This document shows positions 53,623-62,717 of a stretch of DNA of 64,000 nucleotides, in pieces. How positions within the stretch are numbered: position 1 is the first letter of the stretch; every line of letters begins with the position of its first letter. Under the pieces are notes generated by a model, which saw only the letters and a program-made list of their open reading frames with translations, ran no database searches and was not told the DNA's origin. Made by a program: the position numbers and the translations under genes. This stretch comes from Mycobacterium dioxanotrophicus (GTDB taxonomy: Bacteria > Actinomycetota > Actinomycetes > Mycobacteriales > Mycobacteriaceae). Location of the stretch: the NCBI RefSeq assembly GCF_002157835.1, contig NZ_CP020809.1, positions 4,712,001-4,776,000 on the forward strand, in the 5' to 3' direction.

Positions 53623-53928
53623 TTACTCCGGCAGCCGCAGCTCGGGCTTCTCGACCTCTTCGATGTTCACGTCCTTGAAGGTGATGACCCGCACCTGCTT
53701 GACGAACCGCGCCGGCCGGTACATGTCCCACACCCACGCGTCAGCCAACCGCAATTCGAAGTACACCTCACCGTCGGCGTTGCGCGGCACCAGCTCGACA
53801 CTGTTGGCCAGGTAGAACCGCCGCTCGGTCTCCACGACGTAGCTGAACTGCCCGACGATGTCCTTGTATTCGCGGTACAGCGAGAGCTCCATCTCGGTTT
53901 CGTACTTCTCGAGATCTTCGGCACTCAT
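53623..53928 (-). CDS. DUF2469 family protein (Rv2901c-like)
   Basis: 101 residues, almost the same as my recollection of Rv2901c: SAEDLEKYETEMELSLYREY, ETERRFYLANSVEL, and DVNIEEVEKPELRLPE at the end. The ATG at 53928 gives the conserved start; the earlier ATG at 53973 is rejected. It follows rnhB as in M. tuberculosis. Function unknown; strictly actinobacterial as far as I know. Confidence 0.93.
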   Translation of the reverse strand: MSAEDLEKYETEMELSLYREYKDIVGQFSYVVETERRFYLANSVELVPRNADGEVYFELRLADAWVWDMYRPARFVKQVRVITFKDVNIEEVEKPELRLPE

Positions 53929-53962
53929 AAACTCTGCTGTCCTTCGTCTAGGTTGCGTTCCA

Positions 53963-54676
53963 TCATTCCCCACCTGAGCCCATCACGTCGCACCGATCCC
54001 GCAACTGCAGGACTGGCCGCATTCCGACAGTCTCCGCGGCCCGCCGCACGTTCACATACGAGTAGCGGTGCTGCGCGCACGGCCCCAGCTTCGCCATCGC
54101 CGCGGTGTGCGCCGGCGTGCTGTAACCCTTGTGCTCGGCGAACCCGTAGCCCGGGTGCTCGCGTTCCATCTCCACCATCAACCGGTCGCGGCTGACCTTG
54201 GCCAGCACACTGGCCGCCGCTATACACGCTGCAGCAGCATCACCACCGATCACCGGAAGGGACGGCACGGCAAGACCGGGTACCCGGAATCCGTCGGACA
54301 ACACGTAACCAGGCCGCACCGACAACCCGGCCACCGCGCGGCGCATGCCCTCGATGTTGGCCACATGGACGCCGCGGCGATCCACCTCGGTCGACGGGAT
54401 CAACACCACGTGATAGGCCAGCGCATAGCGACGGATCAGCGGGAACAGCCGTTCGCGTTCCTTCTCCCCGAGCTTCTTGGAATCATCGAGGTCGGCCAGG
54501 CTCTCCAACCGGTTCGGGCCGAGCACACATGCCGCCACGACCAGCGGCCCCGCGCACGCTCCCCGGCCCACCTCATCGACACCGGCGACAGGGCCGAGCC
54601 CGTTGCGGTACAGCGCGGACTCCAGGGTCCGAAGGCCGGAGGCCTTCCGGATCACCGTTCGAGGCGGCCACGACAT
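53963..54676 (-). CDS. rnhB: ribonuclease HII
   Basis: 237 residues: [21 protein letters not shown] with the first acidic pair, [13 protein letters not shown], and the later acidic residues near [11 protein letters not shown] and KVSRDRLM. It removes ribonucleotides from RNA/DNA hybrids. The ATG at 54676 has AGAGGTG just upstream; the ATG at 54694 is less likely. It follows lepB in the same direction. Confidence 0.94.
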   Translation of the reverse strand: MSWPPRTVIRKASGLRTLESALYRNGLGPVAGVDEVGRGACAGPLVVAACVLGPNRLESLADLDDSKKLGEKERERLFPLIRRYALAYHVVLIPSTEVDRRGVHVANIEGMRRAVAGLSVRPGYVLSDGFRVPGLAVPSLPVIGGDAAAACIAAASVLAKVSRDRLMVEMEREHPGYGFAEHKGYSTPAHTAAMAKLGPCAQHRYSYVNVRRAAETVGMRPVLQLRDRCDVMGSGGE

Positions 54677-54705
54677 CTTCACCTCTTGAGGCACTGGGCC
54701 TGCGC

Positions 54706-55569
54706 CTATGAGTCGGTCTGCGGATTCACGCTGCTGACGCCGCCCCAGCGGCCCGGCGGCCAGGCGATGAATCGCGCCTTACCGATCACATTGTCCACCG
54801 GTACGGTGCCTGCCATCGGGTCCCCGGTGCAGTGCACACCGCGCTGCACGTCGGCGGGCACATTGGTGCAGTGGATCCGGGAATCGGCCGAATGGGTGCG
54901 GTTGTCGCCCATCACCCAGAGCCGGTCCTGCGGCACGGTGACGGGCCCGAACTCGTTGCCGAGGCACGGGTAGATCTGTGGGTCGGCATTCATCGTGGCG
55001 GGATCCAGGTACGGCTCGTTGAGTCGTTTGCCGTCGACCGTCAACCCGGTGTCGGCACGGCATTCGACCGTCTGACCGCCAACCGCGATCACGCGTTTGA
55101 CGAGATCGTTCTCGTCGGGCGGGACGAAGCCGATGAACGACAGCGCGTTCTGCACCCACCGCACCGCGGTGTTGTCCGAGCGGATCGACTTGTACCCGAT
55201 GTTCCACGACGGCGGACCCTTGAACACCACCACGTCGCCCGGGCTTGGCTTGGTGAACCGGTAGGTCACCTTGTCGACCATGATCCGGTCGCCGACGCAG
55301 CCGCTGCAGCCGTGCAGCGTGGGCTCCATCGACTCCGACGGGATCAGATAGGGCCGCGCGACGAACGTGAGCATCACGTAGTACAGGACGATCGCGATGG
55401 TCACCAGAATGGCGCCCTCACGCAGCGACGAACGCTTGCGTTTGGGCGCTTCTTCGGTGGCGTCTTCAGAGGCGGCGCCGGTATCCGGCTTGGACGTCTC
55501 GGAATCGGGGTTGACGATGTCTTCCGATGACGAGTCGGCAGAGTCGGCGGGTCCGGTCACGGCGTCCAC
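54706..55569 (-). CDS. lepB: signal peptidase I
   Basis: 287 residues: acidic disordered N-terminal tail (1-48), one transmembrane helix (about 53-71), catalytic Ser80 in [16 protein letters not shown] and Lys158 in [11 protein letters not shown], and box [12 protein letters not shown]. It cleaves Sec signal peptides at the outer face of the inner membrane. Start set at GTG 55569; the frame is open to 55692 but gives unrelated sequence. Confidence 0.94.
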   Translation of the reverse strand: MDAVTGPADSADSSSEDIVNPDSETSKPDTGAASEDATEEAPKRKRSSLREGAILVTIAIVLYYVMLTFVARPYLIPSESMEPTLHGCSGCVGDRIMVDKVTYRFTKPSPGDVVVFKGPPSWNIGYKSIRSDNTAVRWVQNALSFIGFVPPDENDLVKRVIAVGGQTVECRADTGLTVDGKRLNEPYLDPATMNADPQIYPCLGNEFGPVTVPQDRLWVMGDNRTHSADSRIHCTNVPADVQRGVHCTGDPMAGTVPVDNVIGKARFIAWPPGRWGGVSSVNPQTDS

Positions 55570-55615
55570 AGTAGCGGCGTGTGCCGTCCGGACTTCGCCG
55601 GGCAGGGCAACGCGC

Positions 55616-55957
55616 TCAGCGCTTTTCCTTGATCTTCGCCTTCTTGCCGCGCAGCTCGCGCAGGTAGTACAGCTTGGCGCGACGCACGTCACCGCGGGTC
55701 ACGACATCGATGTGATCGATGTTGGGCGAATGCACCGGGAAGGTCCGCTCGACGCCGACGCCGTAGCTTTCCTTACGCACGGTGAAGGTCTCGCGGATGC
55801 CGCCGCCCTGGCGACGGATCACGACACCCTTGAAGACCTGGATGCGCTCCTTGGAGCCCTCGATGACCTTCACGTGCACGTTGACGGTGTCGCCGGGGCT
55901 GAAGGTCGGGATGTCGTCGCGCAGCGACGCCTGATCGACGAAGTCCAGCGTGTTCAT
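55616..55957 (-). CDS. rplS: 50S ribosomal protein L19
   Basis: 113 residues, usual length: [48 protein letters not shown], and [21 protein letters not shown] at the C-terminus. ATG at 55957 chosen over a longer open frame. A 363-base upstream gap includes a structured stretch. Confidence 0.98.
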   Translation of the reverse strand: MNTLDFVDQASLRDDIPTFSPGDTVNVHVKVIEGSKERIQVFKGVVIRRQGGGIRETFTVRKESYGVGVERTFPVHSPNIDHIDVVTRGDVRRAKLYYLRELRGKKAKIKEKR

Positions 55958-56320
55958 CGGTGACACTTCCTTGTTGTTAGCGGCTCCGGGCCGATGCGCG
56001 GACGCGCAGCCGAAGCTAGTTTTCGGGTGTATCGGGGCGTATCTGGCAGCGGCCGGGTAGCGATATCCAGCCCTGGGCTGCAGCAGACAACTGCTCAATT
56101 GTGCCAGACGAGCCCCGATCCAGTGAAATCCGGGCAGATCCGGCGGTTCGGCTGCGCTGCAAATCTTGCACAACCCCGGAAACGCGGTCACCGACAAGCT
56201 ACGCGATTTCATCTGCAACCGGTTAGTCTGAACCGTCCGAAATGCGGTTGCTGACGACTGAGGCGCACGTGTCGCTCGCTTCCGATATCCGGATTCCAGC
56301 TACCGGGTCTAAGGAGAGGC
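55958..56320. promoter_or_regulatory. divergent rplS / lppW region with a possible rplS leader structure
   Basis: A 363-base gap without a gene. About 85-150 bases before rplS, arms TCTGGCA (56042-56048) and TGCCAGA (56102-56108) enclose the palindrome CAGCCCTGGGCTG (56068-56080) and a small hairpin GCAG/CTGC (56083-56094), a three-way-junction-like layout. Ribosomal-protein leaders often look like this. No confident promoter was found for rplS or lppW. Confidence 0.35.
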
Positions 56321-57250
56321 ATGCAACGGCGGCCGTCAAGGATGATGACCGTGACAGCAGCCGGCGTGATCGGGATGATCACCATCGCCGGCTGCGAAGC
56401 CAGGGTGTACGGAACACCGCCGCCGGTCCCCAATGCTCCGCAGTACACCGTGGTCGTGCCGCAGGGCACCGCCGCGCCGCTGCCTGACGCGCCCGCCGAC
56501 GAGCCCGCAGCAACCTTCGACGGGCTGCAGAGCCGGGCCAGCCTGGCGACCTCGACCGCATCGAAGGCCGGGGCCGACATCACGGTGCTGGTGCTGGATC
56601 GCAGCACCGGCCAGCTGGTGTCGAACGGGAACTCGACGCCGATCCCCATCGCATCGGTGGCCAAGCTGTTCATCGCCGATGATCTGCTGCTGCAGGAGGC
56701 CAAGGGCCAGACCACGGTCACGGCCGACGACCGTCAGGCGCTCGACATCATGTTGCGGTCCTCCGATGACGGCGCCGCCGAGGACTTCTGGAACCGCAAC
56801 GGCGGCAGCGCGATCATCACCCGGGTGACGGCACGCTACGGTCTGAAGTCCACCTCGACGCCCTACGACGGGCACTGGTGGAACACCATGAGCACCGCCG
56901 ACGATCTGGCGCGTTACTACGACCTGCTGATGAACGGCGGCGGCGGGCTGCCCCAGGAGCAGGCGAACATCATCCTGGCCAACCTCGCCCAGTCCACCGC
57001 GAACGGAATCGACGGCTACCCACAACGTTTCGGCATCCCCGACGGGCTGTACGCCGAGCCGGTCGCGGTCAAGCAGGGCTGGATGTGCTGCTGGAACGGC
57101 GGCAACTGGATGCATCTGTCCACCGGGGTGATCGGCGCCGACCGTCGTTTCGTCATGGTCATCGGCTCGATGCAACCCACCGACGACGCCACTGCCCGCA
57201 AGACCATCACCGATGCGGTCAAGACGATGTTCCCCGGCGGGCGGATCTGA
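56321..57250 (+). CDS. lppW: lipoprotein LppW-like, serine-hydrolase fold
   Basis: 309 residues: lipoprotein signal with Cys25 (TIAGC), Pro-rich linker, then a beta-lactamase/D,D-peptidase-like domain with SxxK (Ser112-Val-Ala-Lys115). The later SxN and KTG motifs are weak (SSDDGAAEDFW; VAVKQGWM has KQG). It sits opposite trmD as in M. tuberculosis (Rv2905). Probably envelope-located; enzymatic activity uncertain. Confidence 0.9.
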   Translation: MQRRPSRMMTVTAAGVIGMITIAGCEARVYGTPPPVPNAPQYTVVVPQGTAAPLPDAPADEPAATFDGLQSRASLATSTASKAGADITVLVLDRSTGQLVSNGNSTPIPIASVAKLFIADDLLLQEAKGQTTVTADDRQALDIMLRSSDDGAAEDFWNRNGGSAIITRVTARYGLKSTSTPYDGHWWNTMSTADDLARYYDLLMNGGGGLPQEQANIILANLAQSTANGIDGYPQRFGIPDGLYAEPVAVKQGWMCCWNGGNWMHLSTGVIGADRRFVMVIGSMQPTDDATARKTITDAVKTMFPGGRI

Positions 57251-57257
57251 CGCAGGC

Positions 57258-57935
57258 TCAGTCGAGCAGATCCGGGCGACGTTCCCGGGTGCGCTGCAAC
57301 GCCTGTTCCCGGCGCCAGGCGGCCACCTTGGCATGATCGCCCGACAGCAGCACAGCGGGCACGTCCAGATCCCGCCAGCTCGGTGGACGGGTGTAACTGG
57401 GCCCTTCGAGCAGCCCGTCTGAATGCGAATCCTGTTGGTGTGAAGCAGGATTGCCCAGCACCTCGGGCATCAGGCGGACCACCGCCTCGATCATCACCAG
57501 CGCTGCCGACTCGCCGCCGGTGAGCACGTAATCGCCGATCGACACCTCTTCGACCCGCATGCGCCGGGCCGCGTCGTCGGCCACCCGCTGATCGATGCCC
57601 TCATATCGGCCACACGCGAACACCAGGTGCCGTTCGGTGCTCCACCGCTCGGCCGTCGCCTGGTTGAACAGCCGGCCCGCCGGGGTGGGGACCACCAGAA
57701 GCGTGTCCTCAGTGCATATTTCGTCGAGTGCCTGTCCCCAGACCGGGGCTTTCATGACCATGCCCGGGCCCCCGCCGTACGGGGAATCGTCGACCGACCG
57801 GTGCACGTCGTGGGTCCACGCCCGCAGATCGTGCACGGCCAGCGTGACGATGCCGGCGTCGATGGCCTTGCCCGGCAACGACTGCCGGATCGGATCCAGG
57901 TATGCCGGAAAGATGGTGACGACGTCAATGCGCAC
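57258..57935 (-). CDS. trmD: tRNA (guanine-N1)-methyltransferase
   Basis: 225 residues with the SPOUT trefoil-knot signatures: [27 protein letters not shown] and [26 protein letters not shown]. It methylates G37 of tRNAs next to the anticodon using S-adenosylmethionine. Last gene of the rpsP-KH-rimM-trmD operon, 12 bases after rimM; convergent with lppW, seven bases apart. Confidence 0.97.
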   Translation of the reverse strand: MRIDVVTIFPAYLDPIRQSLPGKAIDAGIVTLAVHDLRAWTHDVHRSVDDSPYGGGPGMVMKAPVWGQALDEICTEDTLLVVPTPAGRLFNQATAERWSTERHLVFACGRYEGIDQRVADDAARRMRVEEVSIGDYVLTGGESAALVMIEAVVRLMPEVLGNPASHQQDSHSDGLLEGPSYTRPPSWRDLDVPAVLLSGDHAKVAAWRREQALQRTRERRPDLLD

Positions 57936-57947
57936 GGCGTCGCTCCG

Positions 57948-58469
57948 TCAGGCCAAGTCGAGCAGGCCGTCGGGCGGGTCGATGACGATCGTCGCGTCCT
58001 CCCGGGAGACCGAGGTGACGATGGCGCTGACGAACGGCACCAGCACCTCGCGCCCGTCGGCGTCGGCCTTCACCGCGAGCAACTCCCCCGCCGCGGTGTG
58101 CAGCACCTCCGAGACCTTGCCGACGGGCGTGCCGTCGGCGCACACCATCCGCAGCCCTTCGAGCTCATGGTCGTAGAACTCGTCGGGATCGTCGATGGCG
58201 GGCAGCTCGGCGGCGTCGACCACGAAGATGGTGCCGCGCAGTTCATCTGCGGCGTTGCGGTCGGCGACGCCGGCCAGCCGAACGAGCAGTCGACCGCCGT
58301 GCTCGCGCACCGACTCGACCGTGAAGGGACGTTCGGCACCGCCCTTGGCCCGGCCCCGCAGTGTGACACCAGGGCTGAAGCGGGCGTCCGGGTCATCAGT
58401 GCGCACCTCGACGACGACCTCGCCGGTGATCCCGTGCGCCTTGACGACCCGTCCGACAACCAGATCCAT
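57948..58469 (-). CDS. rimM: 16S rRNA processing protein RimM
   Basis: 173 residues: N-terminal RimM domain ([28 protein letters not shown]) and C-terminal PRC-barrel ([31 protein letters not shown]). It assists 30S maturation through S19. 12 bases after the KH gene. Confidence 0.97.
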   Translation of the reverse strand: MDLVVGRVVKAHGITGEVVVEVRTDDPDARFSPGVTLRGRAKGGAERPFTVESVREHGGRLLVRLAGVADRNAADELRGTIFVVDAAELPAIDDPDEFYDHELEGLRMVCADGTPVGKVSEVLHTAAGELLAVKADADGREVLVPFVSAIVTSVSREDATIVIDPPDGLLDLA

Positions 58470-58481
58470 ATGGAGCCGACG

Positions 58482-58724
58482 CTACTGGTCGGTGTCCACC
58501 ACGTCGACGCGGATCCCGCGCCCACCGATGCCGGCGACCAGGGTGCGCAGCGCGGTGGCCGTACGGCCACCGCGGCCGATGACCTTACCCAGGTCGTCCG
58601 GATGGACGTGCACCTCGACGGTGCGTCCGCGGCGGCTGGTCACCATGTCGACCCGCACGTCGTCGGGGTTGTCCACGATGCCGCGCACCAGGTGCTCGAC
58701 GGCGTCGACCACGACAGAACTCAC
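58482..58724 (-). CDS. KH-domain RNA-binding protein (Rv2908c-like)
   Basis: 80 residues, a single KH-like domain with the GxxG loop in GKVIGRGGRTATAL (about 46-59). Corresponds to KhpA-type proteins, small RNA chaperones found between rpsP and rimM in Gram-positive bacteria. Start is GTG, eight bases after rpsP. Confidence 0.94.
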   Translation of the reverse strand: MSSVVVDAVEHLVRGIVDNPDDVRVDMVTSRRGRTVEVHVHPDDLGKVIGRGGRTATALRTLVAGIGGRGIRVDVVDTDQ

Positions 58725-58732
58725 TTCGGCGC

Positions 58733-59197
58733 TCAGCTCTCGCTGGCGGCGTCAGTCGCAGCCTCGTCGGCCGCGGAATCGGCCGGAGCCTCGGCGGCTT
58801 CGTCCTTCTTGGACTTCTTCTTCTTGAGCGTCACGGCCTGAGCGGTGGTGCCGCTCTCCGCCTCGGCGAGCGCGGCGTTGAACAGGTCCAGCTTGGAAGG
58901 CTTGGGCTCCTTGACCTTCAGCGTGCCCTCGGCGCCCGGCAGGCCCTTGAACTTCTGCCAATCACCGGTGATCTTCAGCAGAGCCGCGACCGGCTCGGTG
59001 GGCTGAGCGCCGACACCCAGCCAGTACTGCGCGCGCTCCGAATCGATCTCGATCAGGCTCGGCTCTTCCTTGGGGTGGTACCGGCCGATGACCTCGATGG
59101 CGCGGCCGTCGCGGCGGTTGCGCGCGTCGGCGACGATGATGCGGTACTGGGGGTTGCGGATCTTGCCAAGCCGGGTCAGCTTGATCTTGACAGCCAC
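58733..59197 (-). CDS. rpsP: 30S ribosomal protein S16
   Basis: 154 residues: [56 protein letters not shown]. After the S16 core (about 85 residues) comes an extension ending in a KKKKSKKD block and an acidic/Ala tail, usual for mycobacteria. GTG at 59197 chosen by homology ([11 protein letters not shown]). First gene of the rpsP-KH-rimM-trmD operon. Confidence 0.97.
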   Translation of the reverse strand: MAVKIKLTRLGKIRNPQYRIIVADARNRRDGRAIEVIGRYHPKEEPSLIEIDSERAQYWLGVGAQPTEPVAALLKITGDWQKFKGLPGAEGTLKVKEPKPSKLDLFNAALAEAESGTTAQAVTLKKKKSKKDEAAEAPADSAADEAATDAASES

Positions 59198-59386
59198 TGT
59201 GAAGCTCCTCGATACGATTGCCACGCTGCAATTCGGCGATCGGGGCGGGTTGCCCGGATCCGGTTTTGCCTTACGTGTGTGACCACCGCGCAGCGCATCG
59301 AACGAGTCGCACGGCGGACAGCCGACCATTGTGCCAGAGGGCGTCCGGCCTGCCCAAATCCAGCTGACGGGTGGCCCGGGGGCGGC

Positions 59387-59833
59387 TCAGACGACCTTGT
59401 CGAAGCACTTGGTCTCGACGCGCCGGCTCATCCGCCAGCCGTCGGTGGTGCGCACGAACTCGTCTTCGTACCACAGACCGCAGAACAGCACCTGCGCTGT
59501 CGGCGGTGCCGGAGATTCGGCTTGTGCCGCACCGGGCAGCACCATCGGATTGAAACAGATGGTGCGCGAGGACGCCGTGTCACCGGTGATGCGCACGTCG
59601 AAGTTGCCGAGCATGTGGGCGTATGCCGGGAAGTTCGGCAATACCTCCGCCAGCCACCGCTTGACCTCCGGGAAGTGCCCGTCGATGCCACCCATGGCCC
59701 GGTAGTCGATGTAGGCGTCCGGCGTGAAGACGTGGTCGAGGTCGTCGAACCGCCGGCGGTCGATCGCCGACGAATAGTCGATCAACAGTTGCTGAATCTC
59801 CAGTCGGTCCGAAATCTCAGCCAGGCTCAACAT
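59387..59833 (-). CDS. SnoaL/NTF2-like protein (Rv2910c-like)
   Basis: 148 residues of the cone-shaped SnoaL_4/NTF2 fold: EIQQLLIDYSSAIDRRRFDDLDHVFTPDAYIDY and WYEDEFVRTTDGWRMSRRVE. The family includes dehydratases, isomerases and non-catalytic members. ATG at 59833 matches the length of Rv2910c. Divergent from dacB2 with 32 bases between. Confidence 0.88.
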   Translation of the reverse strand: MLSLAEISDRLEIQQLLIDYSSAIDRRRFDDLDHVFTPDAYIDYRAMGGIDGHFPEVKRWLAEVLPNFPAYAHMLGNFDVRITGDTASSRTICFNPMVLPGAAQAESPAPPTAQVLFCGLWYEDEFVRTTDGWRMSRRVETKCFDKVV

Positions 59834-59865
59834 GTCTCGATTCAACACGATTAGGCTGACCGGCC

Positions 59866-60747
59866 ATGGTGAGGTTCGTCGCCGCGCTTGCGGTCCTGTT
59901 CGCGGCTCTGAGCACTGGTGCGGTCGGCCCACCCGCCGCGAGAGCCGACATGGCCGTGCAGCAGATCGGCTCGGCGCCGATCCCCGACGGGCCCGCCGAA
60001 GGCTGGGTGGTGGCCGACCTGGACACCGGCCAGGTGCTGGCGGCGCGTAACGAGAACACCCGCTACGCGCCGGCGAGCACGATCAAGACCCTGCTCGCCC
60101 AGGTGGTGCTCGACGAACTACCGCTGGACAGCACCATCGTGGCTGACGAGGCCGACTCGAAGGCCGAGTGCACGTGCGTCGGCGTCACCCCCGGCCAGAC
60201 CTACACCGCCCGCCAGCTGCTGGAGGCGGCGCTGCTGGACTCGGGCAACGATGCGGCAAACACCTTGGCGCACATGCTCGGCGGCCAGGGCGCCGCGGTC
60301 GCGAAGATGAACGCCAAAGCCGCGCAGCTCGGGGCTCACGACACCAATGTGGTGACGCCGTCGGGCCTGGATGCCCCGGGCATGCCGTTCTGGTCCACGC
60401 CGCACGACATGGCGGTGATCTTCCGCGCCGCGATGGCCAACCCCGTGTTCGCCCAGATCACGGCGATGCCGTCGACCGTCTTCCCGACCAGGTCCGGCGA
60501 TCGGGTGCTGCAGAACCAGGACGAGTTGCTGCAGCGCTACCCCGGCGCCATCGGCGGGAAGACGGGTTTCACCGACATCGCGCGGAAGACGTTCGTCGCG
60601 GCGGCCCAGCGCGACGGGCGCCGTCTGGTGATCTCGATGATGCACGGGCTGGTCAAAGAAGGCGGTCCGACGTACTGGGATCAGGCTGCCGCCCTGCTGG
60701 ATTGGGGCTTTTTGCAGGACCACTCCGCGAGTATCGGCACGCTGTGA
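59866..60747 (+). CDS. dacB2: D-alanyl-D-alanine carboxypeptidase DacB2
   Basis: 293 residues: signal peptide (about 1-27), S11 peptidase domain with SxxK (Ser71-Thr-Ile-Lys74), SGN (126-128) and KTG (GKTGF). It trims the terminal D-Ala from peptidoglycan stems in the periplasm. No C-terminal membrane helix. Matches Rv2911. A second copy follows 75 bases downstream. Confidence 0.95.
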   Translation: MVRFVAALAVLFAALSTGAVGPPAARADMAVQQIGSAPIPDGPAEGWVVADLDTGQVLAARNENTRYAPASTIKTLLAQVVLDELPLDSTIVADEADSKAECTCVGVTPGQTYTARQLLEAALLDSGNDAANTLAHMLGGQGAAVAKMNAKAAQLGAHDTNVVTPSGLDAPGMPFWSTPHDMAVIFRAAMANPVFAQITAMPSTVFPTRSGDRVLQNQDELLQRYPGAIGGKTGFTDIARKTFVAAAQRDGRRLVISMMHGLVKEGGPTYWDQAAALLDWGFLQDHSASIGTL

Positions 60748-60822
60748 GCGCATTCGCGTCGATATCCGACAGAGACCTGAACGCGCGCTGAACGAGTCCT
60801 GCGAACCGTAGCGTCGGCGCAC

Positions 60823-61644
60823 GTGCGCACACTGTTCGCGGCGGCCGCGCTCGCCCTCGGCACGGCGCTGACGGTGCCGGTCGCCGCTGCCGATCCGGCC
60901 GTGGAACCGGCAGGCGCACAAGCGTTCGCGAACGGCCCCGCCAAAGCGTGGCTGGTCGCCGACCTCGACACAGGCCGGGTACTGGCGGCCAAAGATCCCA
61001 ACGGCTCCTATGCCCCGGCCAGCACCATCAAGCCACTGCTGGCGATGGTCGTCCTGGACAACCTGCGGCCGGACAACTTCGCCCGGGCCAACGACTCGCA
61101 CACCAAGGTCGAGTGCTCATGCGTCGGGCTCAAACCCGGCCAGGCCTACACCACGCAGCAACTGCTGGAGGGCCTGCTGATGGTGTCGGGCAACGATGCC
61201 GCCAACATGCTGGCCGACATGCTCGGCGGACAGCGCGCCGCGGTCGCCAAGATGAACCGTAAGGCAGCCGGGCTGGGTGCCCGCAACACCCGCGCGGGCT
61301 CCCCATCCGGCCTGGACGGGCCGGGCTGGGAATCGCTGACCACACCGCACGATCTGGCGGTGATCTACCGCGCCGCGCTGACCTATCCGTTGATCGCCCA
61401 GATCTTTCGGCAGACCACGGCCCAATTCCCCGGCCGAACCCTGACCAGTCAGAACGAGTTGCTCACCCGCTACCCCGGCGACCTCGCAGGCAAGACGGGC
61501 TATACCGACCTGGCCCGCAAGACCTACGTCGGTGCCGCACAACGGGGCAGCCACCGGCTGATCGTCGTCCAGATGTACGGCACCGGCGACCTCTACGGCC
61601 AGGCGACGCAGCTGTTGGACTGGGGTTTCAGCCAGTACGGCTGA
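60823..61644 (+). CDS. D-alanyl-D-alanine carboxypeptidase, tandem paralogue of DacB2
   Basis: 273 residues, colinear with the upstream gene: signal peptide (1-23), Ser67-Thr-Ile-Lys70, SGN (122-124), KTG (GKTGY), all catalytic motifs intact. The shared WxVADLDTGxVLAA and ECxCVG segments show a local duplication. GTG start. Convergent with the amidohydrolase, three bases apart. Confidence 0.94.
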   Translation: MRTLFAAAALALGTALTVPVAAADPAVEPAGAQAFANGPAKAWLVADLDTGRVLAAKDPNGSYAPASTIKPLLAMVVLDNLRPDNFARANDSHTKVECSCVGLKPGQAYTTQQLLEGLLMVSGNDAANMLADMLGGQRAAVAKMNRKAAGLGARNTRAGSPSGLDGPGWESLTTPHDLAVIYRAALTYPLIAQIFRQTTAQFPGRTLTSQNELLTRYPGDLAGKTGYTDLARKTYVGAAQRGSHRLIVVQMYGTGDLYGQATQLLDWGFSQYG

Positions 61645-61647
61645 TCG

Positions 61648-62712
61648 CTAGTAGACGCGGCCGCGCAGGATCACCAGATCGGGGTGGTCGACGCCACCGC
61701 TGCGCGGGTCTTCGGCGTAACAGACCAGATCTGCCGGAGCTCCGTCGGCCAACCCCGGCCGGCCCAGCCACGCACGGGCATCCCAGCAGCCCGCGCCGAG
61801 TGCATCCGTCGGGCTCAGCCCCACGGTTTTGAGGGCCTCGATCTCGTCGCCGATACGACCGTGCGCGATCATGCCGCCGGCGTCGGTGCCCGCGAAGATG
61901 GGGATGCCTGCCTCGTGGGCGGCGCCGACGCGGGCCCGGCACGACGCGTACAGCTCCCGCATATGGGTCGCGTAGACCGGGTACTTGGCCGCGGCGTCGG
62001 CGATCCCGGGAAAGTTCTCGATGTTGATCAGCGTCGGTACCAGGGCAGTGCCGTTGGCCAGCATCAGCTCGATGATGTCGTCGGTGATCCCGGTGCCGTG
62101 CTCGATGCAGTCGATGCCTGCGTTGATCAGCCCCGGCAACGCGTCCTCACCGAACACGTGCGCGGTGACGCGGGCCCCGTTGGCGTGGGCGGCGTCGATG
62201 GCGGCCTTGAGGATCTCGTCGGACCACAGCGGGGCCAGGTCGCCGACGCTGCGGTCGATCCAGTCGCCGACGAGTTTGACCCAGCCGTCGCCCCAGCGGG
62301 CCTGCTCGGCCACCGCCTCCGGTAGTTGCGATTCGTCTTCGATGTCGATCGGCAGACCGGGTGAATACCGCTTGGGCCGGGCCAGGTGTCGGCCGGCCCG
62401 GATGATCCTGGGCAGGTCCTCGCGGTCGTCCATGCTGCGGGTGTCGACCGGCGATCCGGCGTCGCGCAGCAGCAGCGCCCCGACGCCGCGTTCGGTCTCC
62501 GCCTGGGTGACGGCCTCGTCGAATTCGACCGGACCGTGCGGTCCGAGGCCGACGTGGCAGTGTGCGTCGACGAGGCCGGGCAGGATCCAGCCACCGTCGA
62601 ACACCGTCTCGGCGCCGGCGATCGGATCGGCACGCAGCACACCGCGTTCGATCCACCATTGCACGGCTTCGCCGTCTGGCAGTCCCCGACCGCGAACGTG
62701 CAGGACCGTCAT
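61648..62712 (-). CDS. amidohydrolase family protein (Rv2915c-like)
   Basis: 354 residues: metal site HCHVG (HxH, about 51-53), a possible carbamylated-lysine position in GWVKLVGDW, later histidines in VTAHVFGED and CIEHGTG, and the metal Asp in FAGTDAGG. It belongs to the imidazolonepropionase-like/prolidase-like group; substrate unknown. Five bases from the ffh end on the same strand, as in M. tuberculosis. Confidence 0.9.
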   Translation of the reverse strand: MTVLHVRGRGLPDGEAVQWWIERGVLRADPIAGAETVFDGGWILPGLVDAHCHVGLGPHGPVEFDEAVTQAETERGVGALLLRDAGSPVDTRSMDDREDLPRIIRAGRHLARPKRYSPGLPIDIEDESQLPEAVAEQARWGDGWVKLVGDWIDRSVGDLAPLWSDEILKAAIDAAHANGARVTAHVFGEDALPGLINAGIDCIEHGTGITDDIIELMLANGTALVPTLINIENFPGIADAAAKYPVYATHMRELYASCRARVGAAHEAGIPIFAGTDAGGMIAHGRIGDEIEALKTVGLSPTDALGAGCWDARAWLGRPGLADGAPADLVCYAEDPRSGGVDHPDLVILRGRVY

Positions 62713-62717
62713 GGCGG

